From Botryococcus braunii (lineage: Eukaryota; Chlorophyta; Trebouxiophyceae), in NCBI GenBank assembly GCA_002005505.1, contig KV908354.1, positions 784,246 to 848,245 of the forward strand: DNA of 64,000 nt, given 5' to 3'. The notes below the pieces were generated by a model, which did not search any database, was not told the origin of the DNA, and saw nothing but the letters and a program-made list of their open reading frames with translations. The position numbers and the translations under genes were made by a program. Below, one piece after another: positions 63,107 through 64,000 of this stretch. Every line of letters starts with the position of its first letter. Position 1 is the first letter of the stretch.

Positions 63107-63547
63107 ATGATGGCGTCCAAACGGAAAGGAAGCAAGTACTCCGGTCTCCCTCTTAAAGAGAAAGAAATGTTGGAAGGTTTGGAAAAGGAGGGTGTCGAAG
63201 TTGACGACCTTTTGGAAGACGAGTCCGAAACGGAATTGGCCCCGTCGCCCAAACCGACCACACCCAAAACGAAACCCAAACCCACTCCTTTGAAGACATC
63301 ATTGAAGAACAATAAGACTAAAGCTTTAATTCTAAGGTTATTGAAGCGGATTGAGGCCTTGGAGGGAGAACGAGCATCCAAGCGAACGTCATCCACCACT
63401 AACGTCGTGCGTGTGCCTACACCAGCCATGTTTACAGGAAAAGAGGAAACTTCCAATTCTTTGCTAGTAAGGTGGAATCATATGTGAACCTTTCAAATGT
63501 GTCAAGGGACAAGTGGGTGGCAGTCGCGCTTCAATGCATGGAGGAGC
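63107..63547 (+). pseudogene. A4 Gag N-terminal part
   Basis: Starts ATG 63107 and is related to A Gag but diverged ([20 protein letters not shown]). One A is missing in an A run near 63441, which shifts the frame. A5 then interrupts at Met-Glu-Glu. Confidence 0.83.
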
Positions 63548-64000
63548 TGTAGTGAGGTGCCGCGTCAGCGCGACGCGTCTCACGTCCCTACGCGTAGGAT
63601 GTGCGCGTAAGCATAATGTTCGTAATGGTGTGCGCGTAGTTCATGTTTCTTCGTGCCCTTTGGGATACGAGTAGATCTCGTTGTCCTTGTGTGTAGGAAA
63701 ATGACTGTAATATCTAGTGGGTCTCCTCTCGTCATCCATATCGTTATGCTCGCGAGAGCATCTCGTAGATGGACGACGTAGCCGGATCCGCGCATAGGTG
63801 GACGAGGAACTCGGTGGTTATCATTGTCTTTGGGTTTTTGCTGCTACGAGTGAGACATCTAGCATTCTCTACATTGTTCATTATATATTGTTCTTTGGAG
63901 ACTCGGACGACCTGCGTGAGGAGGGCTGCGAACTTGTAACGGATTGGAACTTCGATTTCTACCTTCGGTGTCACCTTGCTGATACCCTTGCTTAGCGTTA
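63548..64000 (+). repeat. A5: family A LTR (long subtype), truncated by the window
   Basis: Starts TGTAGTGAGG and carries the extra block as in A+. The left flank is GGAGC (63543-63547). Whether a full element or a solo LTR follows cannot be seen. Confidence 0.88.

Larger units (their letters stand above)
62579..64000 (+). mobile_element. Gypsy element A4 (partial; interrupted by A5)
   Basis: 5' LTR 62579-63027, primer site 63028-63040, gag from 63107. It is cut by A5 at 63548 and continues outside the window. It is more divergent than the other A copies in LTR and gag. Confidence 0.88.

Overview
The window looks like nuclear DNA of a streptophyte (land plant or charophyte alga). A spliced host gene fragment of plant type lies at the left edge. 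The rest is a nest of LTR retrotransposons: Ty3/gypsy chromoviruses, Ty1/copia elements and one miniature TRIM element. I see no bacterial operon, rRNA, functional tRNA or CRISPR. The species cannot be named from the sequence alone.

Layout. 1-2054 holds the 3' exons of a host gene related to plant GDSL/SGNH-type hydrolases. 2055-3372 is gene-poor. From 3373 to the right edge everything belongs to one nested stack. The outermost element is copia 'E-1' (minus strand, starts at 3373, runs out of the window).

Within E-1, on its left: its 3' LTR was hit by gypsy 'C' (3625-22906, target duplication CTGCC). C was hit by gypsy 'A1' (7480-21310, CTGTG), and A1 by gypsy 'B' (12878-20517, GAAAT). The right end of C is not its own LTR end: an 18-bp primer-tRNA-like stretch and an inverted TRIM (22297-22906) are joined to a C LTR lacking its last 9 bp, and the CTGCC duplication encloses the whole composite.

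Within E-1, on its right: gypsy 'F' (24867-30695, AAATC) lies in the reverse transcriptase region, and copia 'E+' (plus strand, from 31453) lies in the spacer region. E+ holds a solo A LTR (35773-36222, GGAGG), copia 'G' (37827-44614, TCCAC) and copia 'E-2' (minus, from 44965). E-2 holds gypsy 'A-' (minus, 50042-62482, CCTGG), which holds gypsy 'A+' (55207-61461, CCTCC). E-2 was also hit by 'A4' (from 62579), and A4 by 'A5' (from 63548). Nesting is five levels deep.

Functional reading. Only copia G has an uninterrupted gag-pol frame (1443 codons), and it carries an extra unrecognised ORF upstream of gag. B has intact gag and almost complete pol with a 170-bp frameshifting duplication. Every A copy lacks the integrase catalytic core and shares a stop codon, so A was probably amplified by another element's proteins; B is a related candidate helper. 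F has identical LTRs although its genes are dead. A, B, C and the TRIM share one unusual primer-binding site, while E and G appear to be primed from an internal fragment of initiator tRNA.
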